64,000 nucleotides of DNA from Asparagopsis taxiformis (Eukaryota > Rhodophyta > Florideophyceae > Bonnemaisoniales > Bonnemaisoniaceae), in NCBI GenBank assembly GCA_030407315.1, contig JALQPE010000320.1, positions 186,001 through 250,000 on the forward strand. Direction: 5' to 3'. Numbering within the stretch: position 1 is the stretch's first letter; every line of letters begins with the position of its first letter. Under the pieces are notes generated by a model that saw only the letters and a list, made by a program, of their open reading frames with translations, was not told the DNA's origin and did not search any database. The position numbers were made by a program, and so were the translations under genes. This document shows positions 9,402-19,703 of this stretch, piece by piece.

Positions 9402-11036
9402 CTATGTATGCGACCCTCTCCTCAACATGTCCTTATCCACAATATCCTCCATTTCACTAGCAAAAATGACCGCTTCCAGATTAGCCGGGCCGTTCACCGA
9501 CTTTCTTGAATAGCCCAGCCATAAATCTCTCGTAGCTTCAAATGCCAATCGCCCCTCATTCAAACTGCTCTCCCTCACAAATCGCGGCGAACTTTGACGC
9601 CGCATCGGCTCATCCTCATTCACCTCGGTACCATCACTCACTTCCAATCTCGACTCACCTACCTCCCTCTCGCCAAGCTCACTAACATTACCAGTAACAC
9701 CACTCGCCCCCCCTCGACCACACGTGCTGACGCCCTCCTCGGTGCCCGATACCGAACATGTTATCGGCGAACCGACTGTCCACGGTGAAGAGCTCGGCTG
9801 CGACGCTTCGACATACGTCCACAGCTTGCTTACAGGGTCGAAAATCTGCCGATCGTATGATACGCACGGTTCGTTGGAGCGGTCCACAATATCCGTCAGG
9901 TCGTTTATGCAATGTTGACGTCCGATTACTTGAATGCGTCGCGGTCTTCCGACCGGCCGCGCGCGATACGTAAGCGAATGATTGGAACGCCAACCGCGAA
10001 CCGACGAGCTTGGCGGTTCGTCCAAACTATACAAACTGATAGCTTCCTCGATATCCAACGACGACCGCGGCGACAAGTCGTGCAGGTCTCCATTAGTATC
10101 CAACGTATACGCATCAGCTTTACGATCGTCCACCAAATCCTTCCTTGCCATGAGCCCGCGCCACCGCGCGCCAGCATTTCCAATACGCTGTCCGGTGCGA
10201 TCGCGGGGGCGAGCGATAGACGCGTCGTCTGCACGCCACGCATTGGGCATACCACGACGATCGCTTCTGTCCACCTGGAAGGCGTTTGCCCTGAGCACGC
10301 GCACGTCACTCTCACTAGCGGTTCCGACGGACCAATGGAGCGAGTCGTCATTATTATGCGCGTCGGGGTCTTCATGCACAATATCGCAACGCCGCAACGG
10401 CTTACCAATCGGCAGACGCCAATGATGGTCCACCTCTGTATCATAGTACGCGTGCTGTTCGTCGCGATGAGCGCGACGTCGGGAGCGATGGAACTGCACG
10501 CGCCGATCGCGCGGTTGCGTCTGACGCTGCGGGGCGGGGCGACGACGGGCGGCGCCACGCGCAGGCACGGGCGCGCTGGGGGAGCGCGCGGCGACACGCG
10601 TGCGCGTGAGACGGTTTGGACGCGTGTGCGACGGCGCCGACGCGTCCGGAATGCGCGCGGACGGCTGTTCGCGCGACGCGGCCACCGCGCGCGCGGCGGC
10701 CAGTCGCGTCGGATGGCCGCCGCGTAGCACCCAGTGCGCCTCGGTTTGGTCGTTGAAGAAGGGCGTGCCGGCGCGCGACGGGTCGTCGATGTCGTCCATG
10801 GAGAGCACGGGCACGGCGGCGAAGGAGGACGGTGGCGCGGTTGTGGGTGGCAGCGGTGGCGGCGGCGGCGGTGGCGGTTGTGGTTGCGGGTGCGACGGTT
10901 GTGGCGTGTCTACGGGGAGCGCGGATTGTGCGCGACGCGCTGAGGCGTTTGTTGCGAGGTATTCGAGCGGCGGTGCGGTTGTAAAGTCGGTGCGTACGCG
11001 CAGTTTGGCGGCGCGCCGACGGACGGAGACGGTCAT
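9402..11036 (-). CDS. Orphan low-complexity basic protein
   Basis: I do not recognise this 544-residue product. The N-terminal third is rich in Pro, Ala and Arg, with a run of nine prolines. The middle carries three similar short aromatic patches (HWVLRGG, HHWRLP, LHWSVG). The C-terminus is Ser/Glu-rich. There is no signal peptide, membrane span or known domain, and most of it looks disordered; a nuclear role would fit the basic composition but is only a guess. The start is ambiguous: an in-frame ATG at 11186 would add 50 residues encoded by a TGGA repeat. The ATG at 11036 has an A at -3 and begins MTVSVRRRAAK, so I prefer it. The open frame of 545 codons supports coding. The antisense strand is also open for long stretches, so the call is not certain. 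Confidence 0.6.
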   Translation of the reverse strand: MTVSVRRRAAKLRVRTDFTTAPPLEYLATNASARRAQSALPVDTPQPSHPQPQPPPPPPPPLPPTTAPPSSFAAVPVLSMDDIDDPSRAGTPFFNDQTEAHWVLRGGHPTRLAAARAVAASREQPSARIPDASAPSHTRPNRLTRTRVAARSPSAPVPARGAARRRPAPQRQTQPRDRRVQFHRSRRRAHRDEQHAYYDTEVDHHWRLPIGKPLRRCDIVHEDPDAHNNDDSLHWSVGTASESDVRVLRANAFQVDRSDRRGMPNAWRADDASIARPRDRTGQRIGNAGARWRGLMARKDLVDDRKADAYTLDTNGDLHDLSPRSSLDIEEAISLYSLDEPPSSSVRGWRSNHSLTYRARPVGRPRRIQVIGRQHCINDLTDIVDRSNEPCVSYDRQIFDPVSKLWTYVEASQPSSSPWTVGSPITCSVSGTEEGVSTCGRGGASGVTGNVSELGEREVGESRLEVSDGTEVNEDEPMRRQSSPRFVRESSLNEGRLAFEATRDLWLGYSRKSVNGPANLEAVIFASEMEDIVDKDMLRRGSHT

Positions 11037-11348
11037 GATTGGCGGCGATGCGGGGGACGATGATGATGATGGTGGTGAGTGGTGAGTGGGTGGGTGGATG
11101 GATGGATGGATGGATAGATGGATGGGTAGATAGGTGCAAAGGTGGAAAGGATGGACTGGTGCGTCGGCTGCGTGGAAAGGAGACATTGGGAGGGCGAGAG
11201 GCGTACGGTTCTAGTTGGGTGTCACGGGGGCGTGACATGATTTGGACGGTCCAGCTGTATGCGAGGTGCTCGACAAAGATTTGATTTTTTTGCATCACAA
11301 TGACAATGATTGGTTTAATATAAACAAACCAAACGCTCCCTAGTCGTG
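11037..11348. repeat. Spacer with TGGA microsatellite
   Basis: 312 bp between the start of the orphan gene and the stop of UFD2. A degenerate tetranucleotide repeat (GGTGGATGGATGGATGGA, then GGATAGATGGATGGG) occupies about 11090-11131. Read from the minus strand it would encode a His-Pro-Ser-Ile repeat if the upstream ATG of the orphan gene were used. Confidence 0.75.
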
Positions 11349-14300
11349 TCAAATTTCACTACGCCTCTTGCGCACAAATTGTTCGATTCGTGCTTTCAGC
11401 TCCACTTCATCCTCCAGCATATCTTCCGTCAGTAGCTTGCGATTGAACGGATCCACTTTATCGCTCAATAGGATGCGCGAGATTACCGCCCGGTCCATTA
11501 TATTGCCAGACGTCGGTAGTCGCACCGGATTGCGCATCAAACTGCTCATAATCGGGTCTAGAAACTCGTCTGGAATCTCCCCGAGCTCCACTTCAGCATC
11601 TTGGTCCTCCTGCAATGCACGAGCCGCATCCTCACTCACCCGCTGCAACGCCTCCAATTCCCCCCGATTCAATAGCTTGCGATTGCGTCCAATTTTCAAC
11701 GCACGCTCAAACAATTCCTTCTTGTATGATCGTCCGTCGCGTCCAACCGCCTCCGCGAACAAACGCTCCCCGTCAAAGTGCAGATACGTTTGCATAATCC
11801 GTGTCAGTAACTGCCGTGGTTTCCACGACACTTTCTCCGGTTCCGACACCGCCAGATCCCGACACCGCTGCCCGCACAGTCGGTCCAGCAGATAGTTGAG
11901 CATTTCCGCAATGCGTGACACCATTTCGTCGCGTAGGAATATACGCCGCACAACCTTGTCCTCCGTTAGTAGCCACAACAATTTCACATTGTTATTCGCC
12001 AGTTGATTGTAGCTCTTCGCCGAGCCCTCCAATCGCTGCAACCGCTCTTGTTTTTCCACTTTCTCCTCATCCGTCAGCGCCTCCCATTCAGCCGACCCCC
12101 CGCGCATCAGCATTTGCAGCATATGCATCTCCTCCAGGTCATCCAGCACAGAGTCCAGCAAATGGTTGGCATCGTTCAATACCATATTTACAAACCTCAG
12201 GAATCGCGTCTCATCCCTCGCCTCCGCTCGCACAGACTTGCGGTAGTCCTCCATGTACCACAGCGACTCGATAATCGACCCAATCCGATAACGTATCGTA
12301 AACTTGTCGTAAAACTGCGTATGTGATCCCGTATGCTCGACATCTACGTACAGTCGAAACAGCGCCCCCGGTAGAAATCTTCTTGACAACTCGTGACTTG
12401 CAAACAATCCCTCCATCGCCGGGTTGACCATCCGCCCATCGTCCTCGTCATCATCAAACCCACTGCCCTTTGGGAATATTGTGGACAGGAATTCCACCAA
12501 TTTCGCACGTAGATACGGATTCTTCACATGCAGCGGCGATGCAGCTCCAGCAATGCAAAAACTCACAATGTCTTCAAGTAGAGCACTGTTATCATCAACA
12601 ATCTGTGGTGCATAACGCATCGCCGACAGTAGTACCGTTGTGATAGTTTCCACTGCATGTTCAGGCAGCGAAGCCAGCACGGGTGAAGGAGGTAATGGCA
12701 ATGGAAGTAGCGACTCTCGCTTCGGTTCCGCCAGTATCTTCTTCATTAGCCACTCCGCATCAGCTGTCACAAACCTCACAAGAGCTGTCAACATTTCATT
12801 GTCCTGTAAATATACATCATAGCACAGTTTTGCCTGCACCAAGTTGTCAAACTGTCTCTTAAACATCACCAATTGAGCCTCTTGGTTCGCTGGTAACGCA
12901 TTCTGCTGTTGCGCACGTTCCATGTCCGAAATCATTTCCTTCAACCGATGTAACGACCGTCGCAGCGTTTCTTCGTACATGTTCTCAACAGGAATGAATC
13001 CCAAATGGATGGACCGCATCGCAAGCCAGAAACACTCCGTCACAAAGCTGAAATCTTTGCTTACAGCCGGAGCAACCAACTGCATAGCCGAATCACTCGC
13101 TCCGCCTTCAGAACTCGGCCCTGCTCCCGCTGTTGAGCTCATCCCCGCCTCACGTGCAGTCACTTCAAGTTGTCGCGCCAGAGACTCTTGTGCATTCTCA
13201 TTCCTCTTGTCTACCCACCATCTCTTCAGCATGTCCGTGTCAGCGGCAAGACGCGTCTCGTCTTCATAATTGATCCGATGCTTCGACTGCGGATACGTCG
13301 GATCCACTTTTTGAAGCATTTTCCATCCACCCATCACAATTGGGTCACACAATTTCAACAACACATGCATCAAGTTGAGCATGAACCCATCTCCATTCAC
13401 CTTGCGATAGTCGACCTGCATGGCACTGCGTGTCTTGTTGAAATTCAGCACCGTTCCAAACCACCCTAGCATAGCGTTTCGTGACTCGAGTCCCGCTTTG
13501 CATATCAACAGACAAATTTGATGCAAGTACGATCTGGCTACGGAAAGCGAGGAACGCAGAGAAAATATCGTACCTTCCGCCTCCGTTCTGTCCAGAAGCG
13601 TGGGGTTTGGAAACATTGTACGACCAAGCGTAAGGTCTTCCGGTAGAATTCTCGGCTGGTGAAGGGGAAGGCCTGGCAAAGCTGAGATTCTGAAAAAGGG
13701 AACCAGTATAGAAAGCGAGTTGAACTGTTGAATTGTCATGCTGTGACCATCGGGGACCTTTGGCAGGAACTTTGGTGAAGACGTCAACATACGACAAAGC
13801 TCCTTATGGGATACGAATGATGCAAGAGCTTTGTACGGTTTGAGAAAACTGCTAGATGACAAAAACGAATTCGCTACAGCTGCATCTCTAATAAAGTTGA
13901 GCAGACCCAAGAACAACTGTTCGAGTTCTTCCATACCGGGGCCATCCTCCTCCGCAAAGCGCGTAAGCAAGCTTCGGATAAATCCAGACGGGATCTTTTC
14001 ATCCAGCATCGAGCGATAAAATTTGTCACGAGCCGAAACACCAGACGTCATAATCGAGTCATTCAAAAGCATACCAGTGTATAGCATGACTCTCTTCTCC
14101 ACGCCCTTGATCGTTTCTGACAACCTCGCGCGACGTTGCTTATGTTCCTCCGCGGCCAGACGCCGATTCGACTGCAACTGCGAATACTGCTGACCGCAGC
14201 GAGTGTAACAGCCCATCGTATACGCAAGCGCATCCTCATCCGCAGCCAATCTATTAAGCAGAATGTCATCCACGTGCATATCAGCGTCCAGCAACAATTG

Positions 14301-14750
14301 CTGCTGTTCGGACAGACCTGCATCCTCGCGCAGTTGCTCGACCAGTTGCGGAAAGAAACGGTGCGAATCATTGACTCGAGCGGGCGTCAATGCTATACCG
14401 AGACATTTCGCGACGATATCCGACTGCATTTGCTCGACGGTCGGTAGGGCAGGTGCCTGTCGCTTCGGAGCGGGTTCCTCCACCGGCACGGGTTTTGGCA
14501 CGACTGGCGCGGGGTCTGGCGGCGGTGGAGGCGGTGCTGCCTGTTCGCGTTCAGCTTTCTCGGCCATCCATTTTGCCTTTCTTTCTTCTAGATCTTTGCG
14601 ACGTGCCTTCTCAGCCGCCTGCGCTTCCTCGAGCTTGGCTAGTCGACGTCTGCGCAGCTCGTTGGCATCGGGGGCCGTGGATGCTTCTGGAGCGTTGGGG
14701 TCTGTGTTGTCGGATTGCCGGTTGGAACTGTCGCCTCGTAGCCAATTCAT
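11349..14750 (-). CDS. UFD2: Ubiquitin conjugation factor E4 (UFD2/UBE4)
   Basis: E4/E3 ubiquitin ligase that extends ubiquitin chains on substrates handled with Cdc48/p97, linking quality control to the proteasome. The 1133-residue protein has a charged, coiled N-terminus (about 20-110, Lys/Glu/Arg-rich followed by a Pro tract), the long helical Ufd2 core (about 180-1040, with the block FPNPTLLDRTEAEGTI), and a C-terminal U-box (about 1055-1130: IPDEFLDPIMSSLMRNPV ... ISRILLSDKVDPFNRKLL). The U-box lacks Zn ligands, as expected. The start is the ATG at 14750 (MNWLRGDSSN); the in-frame extension upstream has no other ATG. Length and order match yeast and human homologues. No intron is seen in 3.4 kb. 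Confidence 0.95.
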   Translation of the reverse strand: MNWLRGDSSNRQSDNTDPNAPEASTAPDANELRRRRLAKLEEAQAAEKARRKDLEERKAKWMAEKAEREQAAPPPPPPDPAPVVPKPVPVEEPAPKRQAPALPTVEQMQSDIVAKCLGIALTPARVNDSHRFFPQLVEQLREDAGLSEQQQLLLDADMHVDDILLNRLAADEDALAYTMGCYTRCGQQYSQLQSNRRLAAEEHKQRRARLSETIKGVEKRVMLYTGMLLNDSIMTSGVSARDKFYRSMLDEKIPSGFIRSLLTRFAEEDGPGMEELEQLFLGLLNFIRDAAVANSFLSSSSFLKPYKALASFVSHKELCRMLTSSPKFLPKVPDGHSMTIQQFNSLSILVPFFRISALPGLPLHQPRILPEDLTLGRTMFPNPTLLDRTEAEGTIFSLRSSLSVARSYLHQICLLICKAGLESRNAMLGWFGTVLNFNKTRSAMQVDYRKVNGDGFMLNLMHVLLKLCDPIVMGGWKMLQKVDPTYPQSKHRINYEDETRLAADTDMLKRWWVDKRNENAQESLARQLEVTAREAGMSSTAGAGPSSEGGASDSAMQLVAPAVSKDFSFVTECFWLAMRSIHLGFIPVENMYEETLRRSLHRLKEMISDMERAQQQNALPANQEAQLVMFKRQFDNLVQAKLCYDVYLQDNEMLTALVRFVTADAEWLMKKILAEPKRESLLPLPLPPSPVLASLPEHAVETITTVLLSAMRYAPQIVDDNSALLEDIVSFCIAGAASPLHVKNPYLRAKLVEFLSTIFPKGSGFDDDEDDGRMVNPAMEGLFASHELSRRFLPGALFRLYVDVEHTGSHTQFYDKFTIRYRIGSIIESLWYMEDYRKSVRAEARDETRFLRFVNMVLNDANHLLDSVLDDLEEMHMLQMLMRGGSAEWEALTDEEKVEKQERLQRLEGSAKSYNQLANNNVKLLWLLTEDKVVRRIFLRDEMVSRIAEMLNYLLDRLCGQRCRDLAVSEPEKVSWKPRQLLTRIMQTYLHFDGERLFAEAVGRDGRSYKKELFERALKIGRNRKLLNRGELEALQRVSEDAARALQEDQDAEVELGEIPDEFLDPIMSSLMRNPVRLPTSGNIMDRAVISRILLSDKVDPFNRKLLTEDMLEDEVELKARIEQFVRKRRSEI

Positions 14751-15396
14751 CGCGAATTGATTTGTGTGTGGTGTCCGACCGGTTGGGTCGCAACTCAGGG
14801 TGGTGTTCGATAGGGATGGACGTTGCGGGGAGAGGAAAAATAGGGTGGTGTTGGTAGGGTACCCTTGGGTACTGTGCAAGTCCTTCCAGCACACATGTTG
14901 TGGTTCAATGACTTCCAAGATTGAGATTCGGAAAAGTTCAACTTGCTTGAATTATTTTGAAGAAAAATATAACACGCATTGTACATGGTCCTCTCGCGAG
15001 GCCACGACGATATTTCGTAAAGGTACAACTGCAGCTGTATCTTTACTACTATCATCAAATGATAAAAATCATTTACAAACGCGCTGAAACACTTGTGCCG
15101 CTTTGTTGCCTCTTCCAAAGCTCTGTCGACAACAGCACAATTGCTTTTTTCAGCCCTTACCTCGACTCGTGTGCGAGGTAAGAAAACAAGCCGTCTTTCA
15201 GTCCACCATCTTCCAATGATCATCTCTCACCTTGAATTCAAGTATAGGACAACACTGTCTAATCAAACAATCTATACATTTACACGTTCATCCCTGAATA
15301 CATCACCATTTGTCCACGCCGACAACGACAAGCCAATCCTTACTAGCCCATCAGTCTTCAATATAAACACGTTCACACCACTGCTCAAACACACCG
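14751..15396. other. Intergenic region, UFD2 start / zinc-finger gene stop
   Basis: 646 bp holding the UFD2 promoter and the 3' end of the zinc-finger gene. AT-rich segments lie at 14945-14975 and 15050-15075. Open frames here (for example the minus strand 14795-15223) have random composition. No RNA gene is seen. Confidence 0.45.
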
Positions 15397-17513
15397 TCAA
15401 CTTGCGCCTGCCTGCACTGATGCTATATTCAAGTTCTGGTGTACAGTCAACACATGCATCTGCAACTGCGATTCCAACGCATAATTGGTACCGCACTCAG
15501 GGAACGGACACTGCCACACCGAGTTATCTTCAGCGTGCAAGCTGTGCACCGATTTGATGTGTTTCTTCAGCTCGTTTTCCGTCAGCACACGCAATCCGCA
15601 TTTCTTGCACTCGAAGGGCTTTTTACCGTTATGAATGTGTCCGATATGACTCTGCAAGTGCGACGCCTGAAAGAACTGGAATCCACAATATTCGCATTTG
15701 AACCGTCGTTGCCTTAGATGCACCGACGATATATGCCGGTTTAAATGACCTGAATGTCCAAACGCCTTTCCGCATGTTTCGCATGTGAACATTTTCTTCC
15801 CTTCATGCACCGTCTTGACGTGTCGCAACAGGTCGCCTCGCATTTTGAATCGCGAAGTGCAACGCGTGCACGCGTGCTTCTTCTCCTCGTCTGTTCCATC
15901 ATCTGCCGTTTGCACCCGTCGCTTGGTGCGTTTTGCCGCTTTCACAATTTGCACCTCTCGGTGCGGCGACGGCACCGACGATTCCTCGCTCGTGACGTTG
16001 GATATTGGCGCTTTGACTTTAGTTTGTGGTGCGAACGACAGTACCTGAACTGGCGGGTCCATCGGAATTGCGTCCTGTGAGCCATTTGTTTGGTTAGAAA
16101 CGGGAGACGACGACAGGATTTCATCAATATCGGCCAGAAAATCGGAATTGGATTGTTGCGCCTGTGGTACGGGTGGTCTCGCTGATGAAGAAATGGTATC
16201 ACCCGCACCGAGTGGAATCGACGGGTTCATGACAACCTTTGTGCTGTCTTCTTCAAGCTTGATATCATATGTGTTGTTAGTTGCATGCGACATTGCAGCC
16301 GCCATGGCGGCAACGTCGATGGGTTTCTTCGCTATGTTGTTAGTTGCTAAAATGGAAGGGGAAGGACCCGGGGAGAAGATGGGTGGAAGATCGGAGAAGG
16401 CGAGATCGATAGACTGCAACGAATCGGATGTTCCTGTTGTTGCCTGCAGCAAACTGTAGGCATCGGTAAGGTCTATGGACTTATCATCGAGTGTGGCAGG
16501 ATGCAAGGGTACAGGATCGATTTCGCGAACGCGCTTGCGCGTGACGTAAGTATTGTGCAAATCGAGAAAATCATTCTCAACAGCACTGGCCAGGTACATA
16601 ATATCAGTCTGCGGCATGACGACATTTACACCGAGACCATGTACCGCTTTTCGCCTGAGCAGCGCCATATATTCGGTATCGCCTTTCTGCAGCACATTGA
16701 GCACGGACACCTCGCTGTCCATAATTTCCAGCTCGCCAACATCGGGTAGACACGCGGTCATACGAAGCTTAATTCTACCAAGTCTAGCCTTTCGCATGAA
16801 GAGACCGGTGAAGTGCGTCCATGTAAATGTGGATTTGACGACAGCGGTATTAGGCGCGTACGAGTCGAAAGTGCAATAGCATTGTTTGCCGGATTGACCG
16901 CAAGAAGGGCAATTGGCAGCTTCGAAAATATCGGCGCGCATAAGGATAGGACCGAGGGTCTGGGGTAGTTGCGAACCGGAATGAAGTCTCGCGCACGCAA
17001 GAACGGGGAGCGATTGATCGGCAGTGTGGAGGAATTGTCGGAACATAACAATGATCTTGCCGTCGGCAAATGATACAAATTCCATAAATTCGAGCGCGTT
17101 ACGGGCGGACATGTCTACAGCGAAGCGTCGACAGGTCGGTTTCTTTCCGAGCATGAGCGGTGTAAGGGCGAAGACATGCGGTTGCGAGAGACCCCACACG
17201 ACGCCGAGCACGAAACGTCCGGCGGTTGCGCACACAATAAGCCTGCAGAGTGGGCGGGTGGGTTAGCGATGCGTCGACACGGGGACGGGGTGGGTCGCAT
17301 TGGACGGGCGGGGTTTTGACGGGTCGCAACGTACATATCTTCGACATCCATTGTGTGGGGAGTACCAACGGTGTTGGAACCAAAGCCCATGGCGTAGGTG
17401 AAAGAGGCGTTGAGCGCATCGCTTGTGACAGTTCGAATATCGTCGCGGGAGAAGAGCCAGTCGGCAACGTCGGGAATGTCCAGATAGCGCGCAATGGCGG
17501 AATCAATGTCCAT
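15397..17513 (-). CDS. C2H2 zinc-finger protein with a novel N-terminal domain (2 exons)
   Basis: Exons on the minus strand are 17513-17335 and 17242-15397, with one 92-nt intron (donor GTACGT, acceptor CTCTGCAG). Splicing restores a single frame of 674 residues. The C-terminus carries five adjacent C2H2 fingers (about 518-661) with standard C-x2-C ... H-x3/4-H spacing and short linkers, so sequence-specific DNA or RNA binding is likely. The N-terminal 250 residues contain a globular, hydrophobic domain that I do not recognise, including a cysteine cluster CPSCGQSGKQCYC that could bind another zinc. A Ser/Pro-rich linker and a basic KAAKRTKRRVQT nuclear localisation signal precede the fingers. 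The start is the ATG at 17513; without exon 1 the second exon has no good ATG. Probable transcription factor; the target is unknown. Confidence 0.85.
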
Positions 17514-17942
17514 GTTCTGCCGGGTCGGGAACGAGATGTGCGCGGCGAGTTGGGGCGGAGAAGCGTGTGCTGGGAAAGATTTATGCAGATAGATCTGAAT
17601 ATGTCTACAGCAAGGTGTGTAATTATTCTCGCAGACGATTGTTTTGTCACGGGACAAACTAGTGCACTGTAGAGCAGCTTGAGTGGCCAGCGCGCTGGTA
17701 TTTTTGGTGTTCCGTCCAGCAGAATATGGGGGTCTTTCTCATGTAGAAATGGGGACCTTTCGGGATATTTTGTAGCCCGTGTCAGATTTTTATTTCGTTT
17801 CGGCAAATGACGATTTCCTCTTGCTCGTGTGTGACATACCACCTGTCACGTGATATATGAGATACGTGGTATGACAAGTTTGGTTTCAATTTTTTACAAA
17901 CATTTTACAAGTTTCTACGCCCGTGCATTCGCTGCCATGACA

Positions 17943-18091
17943 CTCCCGTTGGAGGCCTCCCCGGTACGGGAGCGCTCGCAGATGGTCCTTTGATCGCTTT
18001 GTTGATGATTTAATAATAACACGGTCCTTCTCTTCACCGCATCATTTTCAATTGAAAATCTAGTTTTTCACAAACAACTGGGAAAGGACCA
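17943..18091. repeat. Cluster of perfect palindromes / possible structured RNA
   Basis: Within 149 bp there is a 7-bp inverted repeat (CTCCCGT 17943-17949 with ACGGGAG 17966-17972). It encloses a 10-bp palindrome GGAGGCCTCC at 17951-17960. A 9-bp inverted repeat (TGGTCCTTT 17983-17991 with AAAGGACCA 18083-18091) encloses the 16-bp palindrome ATTTTCAATTGAAAAT at 18044-18059. A second GGTCCTT at 18023-18029 could compete for the same 3' arm. The layout is that of a small structured RNA, but I could not match it to any snRNA, RNase P or snoRNA core. Confidence 0.4.
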
Positions 18092-19638
18092 CTCTCAGGT
18101 ATGGCACCACCACTAAATTTCTAGTGTACACTGTACGATGATGTCATTCTTTCATTGCTGGTATACTCTCCTACTGCACAATACGTGACTCATCCAGCTT
18201 GCCAAACATTCCGAGTCCATTTCGATTTTGGTTGCGCCCTGTGCTCCTGCCATGACAGGTTTCCCGAGCATACCATGACTGCTGTAACCAAGTGTTTCTG
18301 CACCTTAATTCTGTTAGCTCTTGTTTCTTCCATCGCTGTTCCCCCACTTCCGCGCTCCACACCGAGAGACAACCGCCAATCATCCCCTCGCAGTCCTCTT
18401 TAAACTGCTGTAATCTCCGAGCCTCCTGGATCAAATCATGTAACGCCGCCCGCTCTCCAGAGCAGACACTAACGGGTAATACCTGCGCCTCCTATGCTTT
18501 CACCGCTCCTACTGATGTACCACAGCCACATGCTACGCATTCATGGGTTACATAATTTGAACGTCTACGACAACTGCGTGTAAGCTGTGAACTGGCGCAG
18601 GACACACGTGCATCCACATCTCATCAGAACAAAACGAGTCTGGCACGCTCCACATATGGTTCCCCTTACCCGACCCGGCGTTGGCAGCGCTGTGTGTTGT
18701 GGCAATAAATATCGAGATAGTCGACATGCAAATCGCGCTGAGTTTACGTCGCCGCGTCATCGATCACTCAATTTGCTGAACGACTACTAAATTAATTGCA
18801 AGTCGTCCAGGCGTTGTCCCGTCCAGTAAATCAGCACAACACAGAGAACAGCTCTGTTCGCTGTTGATCAGGAATTCAAGTCAGCTCAACTGGCCCACTT
18901 CAAGCGGCATTTATCTGCAGAACGACACAACTGCAGTGCAGCACGACACACACGATAGTACAATTGAAACTATATAGCTCTTCAAACCGTCATAATGCAA
19001 GCCACTGCTTGAAAAAATATGCAAAAATCAATACCCCTCAAATTTTCCACCCGTTCCTTCCTTTCACCCATGGCCCGCGCATTGGACTGCAGCACGGCAA
19101 TTCCCAAAACCCTAAACGAAAATTGGAGGCTAGAAAATCGTAACCGCTGACTTTTTCACTGGCAGCCGGCGGTTACTTGAAAATTGGCCAAATTATATCT
19201 TTTAAATTCACAGAAGAATGACCACCCGCGGTTACCACCCAAGCATACTTTGTCTACTTTGCGCTAATTATCAACGGGCCAGCACGATTACCGCCAAAAC
19301 ACAATCATAATCATCCTTCGCTTAATGCACATTTCGCTTCACGTGTCCTGCATTTGGCCCTCATAATCTCTTTTCACTTCGGGCCTCCATCTGCCGCCAT
19401 TTTCCTACACCTCTCAACCTGCTGTTCACCAGCGCGCCCTCCTAGCGCCATCGCGCGCCATATTTGTTCGCGCGCTCTCTTCTAATACTCCTACCCTCCT
19501 ACTCCCAGCTCCTACTCATGTCCCAATCCTACCCACTCTATTCACACCCCTCCTACTCGCCCACCCACAACAGCCCAACGTTCGTCAACTCGCTTCACCT
19601 CTCCGTCTGCGCAGATCCATCTCGCAGACGCAACCCTC

Positions 19639-19643
19639 TATAA
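19639..19643 (+). promoter_or_regulatory. TATA-like element
   Basis: TATAA in a pyrimidine-rich context, 65 bp upstream of the ATG at 19704. Similar A/T elements lie 64-68 bp upstream of the ATGs at 32429 and 57853, so this spacing may mark the core promoter in this genome. Confidence 0.4.
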
Positions 19644-19703
19644 CCCCATCCCAATCCTCTCACCCCCTCCTTCCGCCCACCTTCATTCGCAAACACCTTC
19701 ACA

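Larger units (their letters stand above)
17514..19703. other. 2.2 kb intergenic region with palindromes and repeated motifs
   Basis: No convincing protein gene. It holds a dense set of inverted repeats at 17943-18091, a 42-codon frame with a signal-peptide-like start at 18275-18403, three copies of GCGGTTAC at 19140-19235, and a pyrimidine-rich stretch from about 19350 to 19700 leading into the next gene. A TATAA sequence lies at 19639-19643. Confidence 0.5.

Noticed and set aside
9912..10727. 271-codon plus-strand frame opposite the orphan gene
   Set aside because: Arg-rich reading typical of a shadow in GC-rich DNA; the minus-strand frame is longer and starts in good context. Some doubt remains.
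18275..18403. 42-codon peptide with a signal-peptide-like start
   Set aside because: Hydrophobic start is convincing only in isolation. The frame ends after 42 codons, no donor continues it, and no promoter signal is clear.
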